From contig WTGD01000018.1 of assembly GCA_011523725.1 (NCBI GenBank), forward strand, positions 1 to 7,700: DNA of 7,700 nucleotides. Reading direction: 5' to 3'. Made by a program: the position numbers and the translations under genes. This stretch comes from Nitrospinota bacterium. Lineage in GTDB: Bacteria > UBA8248. Within the stretch, counting starts at the first letter, position 1. Every line of letters begins with the position of its first letter. This document shows positions 6,030 through 7,700 of the stretch, piece after piece. The notes beneath the pieces are model-generated. The model made no database searches. It was not told the DNA's origin and was given only the letters and a program-made list of their open reading frames with translations.

Positions 6030-7700
6030 ATGAATCAGCCCCGGCAGAAGAACCGCCTCGCACAGGAGACCAGCCCGTATCTCTTGCAGCATCAATACAA
6101 CCCGGTGCAGTGGTACCCCTGGGGCGAGGATGCGCTCCGCAAGTCAAGAGATGAAAACAAGCCCATTTTCCTGTCCGTCGGCTATTCTGCCTGCCATTGG
6201 TGTCATGTGATGGAGCATGAAAGCTTCGAGGACGAGGGAATCGCCGAAATCCTGAATGAGCATTTCGTCTCCATCAAGGTGGACCGCGAAGAGCGCCCTG
6301 ATATCGACGGCATTTACATGGAAGCGGTGCAGATGATGACGGGCCAGGGCGGTTGGCCCATGAGTGTTTTCCTGCTTCCGGATTTGAGACCCTTCTTCGG
6401 AGGCACGTACTTTCCCCCGCATGACAAATGGGGAAGGCCGGGCTTTAAGAACGTGCTTTTGAGGTTGGCCGAAGTCTACAGGACGAGACAGGATGACTTG
6501 AATACGAACGCGGAGAGCATCACGGCGAATTTGCAGCAGATGGGAGTCGTTACGGCCACGCAGGGTGACTTGAAATCGGAGTGGGTCGATCAGGCCGCGA
6601 AGGAACTGACAGAGCGATTCGACTCAACCTGGGGTGGATTCGGGAGCGCTCCCAAATTTCCGCCCTCCATGGCGCTGATGCTGTTATTGAGAAAATGGAA
6701 GCGTTCTCCTGATCAGGAATTGCTGAAGATTGTCGAGATTACGCTTCAAAGGATGGCGCTGGGTGGGATGTATGATCAACTCGGTGGAGGTTTTCACCGC
6801 TACAGCGTTGATAATTATTGGCTTATCCCGCATTTCGAGAAAATGCTTTATGACAACGCTCTATTGTCCAGAGTCTACCTCGAGGCCTACCAGGTGACAG
6901 GAAGCGCGTTTTACCGCTCCGTGGTCGCGGATACGCTCGATTACGTTTTGCGGGAGATGACCAGTCCGGGCGGAGGATTCTACTCCGCGCAGGATGCCGA
7001 CAGCGAGGGCGAGGAGGGCAAATTCTTCGTCTGGCGTCCAGAGGAAATAGATCAGATTCTAGGACAAGAAGAAGCGGATATATTCTGCCGGTTCTACAGC
7101 GTCACGGAGGAGGGGAATTTTGAGGGACAAACCTCCGCTTTGTTCATTCAGAAACCACCCCGCGTTTTCGCCGAAGAGCTCGGCATTACGGAAGAGAGGC
7201 TCTTTGATGTTTTGCAAAGAGGTCGCGCAAAACTTTTCGCCGAGCGCGAGCGGCGCGTGAAACCGGGTCTGGACGATAAGATTCTTACGAGCTGGAACGG
7301 ACTCATGATCGGCTCGATGGCTCTGGCGGGCAGGATTCTGGAGCACCGCCCCTACGTGGAAGAAGCGGGCAAGGCGGCGGATTTTATTTTGAATAACATG
7401 CGCGATGAGCGCGGTTTGCTGAGAAGCCACCGGGAAGGCGTGAGCAAGTTCAACGCGTATCTGGATGATTATGCTTTTCTGATCCTGGGTCTGGTGGACT
7501 TATACGAGGCGAGCTTCGAACCCCGGTGGATTCGATCAGCCTCGGATTTGGCGAGGGAGATGATATCGCGCTACTGGGATGACGAGGGAGGCGCGTTCTT
7601 CTTTACGGCCCACGATCATGAACAACTCATCGTGCGGAAGAAGATGACGCAAGACGGGGCCGTCCCGAGCGGAAATTCTATGGCGGCGCTGGGCTTATTG
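6030..7700 (+). CDS. Thioredoxin-domain protein of the YyaL/SPATA20 (DUF255) family, 3' end cut by window
   Basis: Translating from the ATG at 6030 gives 557 uninterrupted codons up to the last base of the window, so the gene is truncated by the edge, not broken. The protein belongs to the family of bacterial YyaL and mammalian SPATA20: an N-terminal DUF255 thioredoxin-like domain (about residues 8-170) followed by an alpha/alpha-toroid domain resembling glycoside hydrolases or epimerases. Clear markers are SPYLLQHQYNPVQW (15-28), the redox-like motif SACHWCHVM with Cys55 and Cys58, GQGGWP (105-110), GGTYFPP (124-130), APKFPP (207-212), GGGFHRYSVD (252-261), PHFEKMLYDNALL (267-279), DADSEGEEGKFF (322-333), DDKILTSWNGLM (415-426) and DGAVPSGNS (542-550). 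Family members are usually near 680-750 residues, so roughly 130 or more are probably missing. There is no signal peptide. The molecular function is not established; a redox or sugar-processing role is only inferred from the folds. Confidence 0.94.
   Translation, partial: MNQPRQKNRLAQETSPYLLQHQYNPVQWYPWGEDALRKSRDENKPIFLSVGYSACHWCHVMEHESFEDEGIAEILNEHFVSIKVDREERPDIDGIYMEAVQMMTGQGGWPMSVFLLPDLRPFFGGTYFPPHDKWGRPGFKNVLLRLAEVYRTRQDDLNTNAESITANLQQMGVVTATQGDLKSEWVDQAAKELTERFDSTWGGFGSAPKFPPSMALMLLLRKWKRSPDQELLKIVEITLQRMALGGMYDQLGGGFHRYSVDNYWLIPHFEKMLYDNALLSRVYLEAYQVTGSAFYRSVVADTLDYVLREMTSPGGGFYSAQDADSEGEEGKFFVWRPEEIDQILGQEEADIFCRFYSVTEEGNFEGQTSALFIQKPPRVFAEELGITEERLFDVLQRGRAKLFAERERRVKPGLDDKILTSWNGLMIGSMALAGRILEHRPYVEEAGKAADFILNNMRDERGLLRSHREGVSKFNAYLDDYAFLILGLVDLYEASFEPRWIRSASDLAREMISRYWDDEGGAFFFTAHDHEQLIVRKKMTQDGAVPSGNSMAALGLL

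Noticed and set aside
6144..6422. A 92-codon minus-strand open frame.
   Set aside because: It lies wholly opposite the DUF255 thioredoxin-like domain of the YyaL-like gene, has no recognisable motifs and is a shadow of that gene.
7059..7430. A 123-codon minus-strand open frame.
   Set aside because: It is opposite the toroid domain of the YyaL-like gene, whose plus-strand frame is continuous and carries family motifs on both sides.

Overview
The window shows five complete protein-coding genes and one gene cut by the right edge, packed on two divergent arms around a short intergenic region (about 3993-4115). No rRNA, tRNA, CRISPR array, insertion sequence or long repeat was seen. Base composition looks moderately GC-rich (judged by eye, not computed) and even throughout, with no obvious sign of recent transfer. 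A lipoprotein signal peptide and Shine-Dalgarno sites show a bacterium, probably Gram-negative. DUF3604, PIG-L and M20 enzymes together recall uncultured environmental lineages such as Tectomicrobia, Nitrospinota or delta-proteobacteria-like groups, but that placement is a weak inference.

Left arm (minus strand, transcribed 3992 to 28): a lipoprotein alpha/beta hydrolase of the dienelactone-hydrolase type, a DUF3604 protein with a PHP-like metal-binding core, and a PIG-L/LmbE-type deacetylase. The spacing is 6 bases and then a 4-base start/stop overlap, so this is very probably one operon. All three are predicted hydrolases, which suggests breakdown of an unidentified organic compound, perhaps an ester and an N-acyl sugar or similar amide. 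The substrate cannot be read from the sequence.

Right arm (plus strand, 4116 to the edge): an M20-family metallopeptidase (dipeptidase type), a DUF488 protein whose TTG start overlaps the M20 stop, and, after a 73-base gap holding an imperfect inverted repeat, a YyaL/SPATA20-type thioredoxin-domain protein that runs off the window after 557 codons. The first two are likely co-transcribed. The third may be read through or have its own promoter.

I found no convincing evidence of a wholly new system. The item most worth a second look is the three-hydrolase cassette on the left arm, centred on a DUF3604 enzyme of unknown substrate whose first metal motif departs from the usual PHP pattern.
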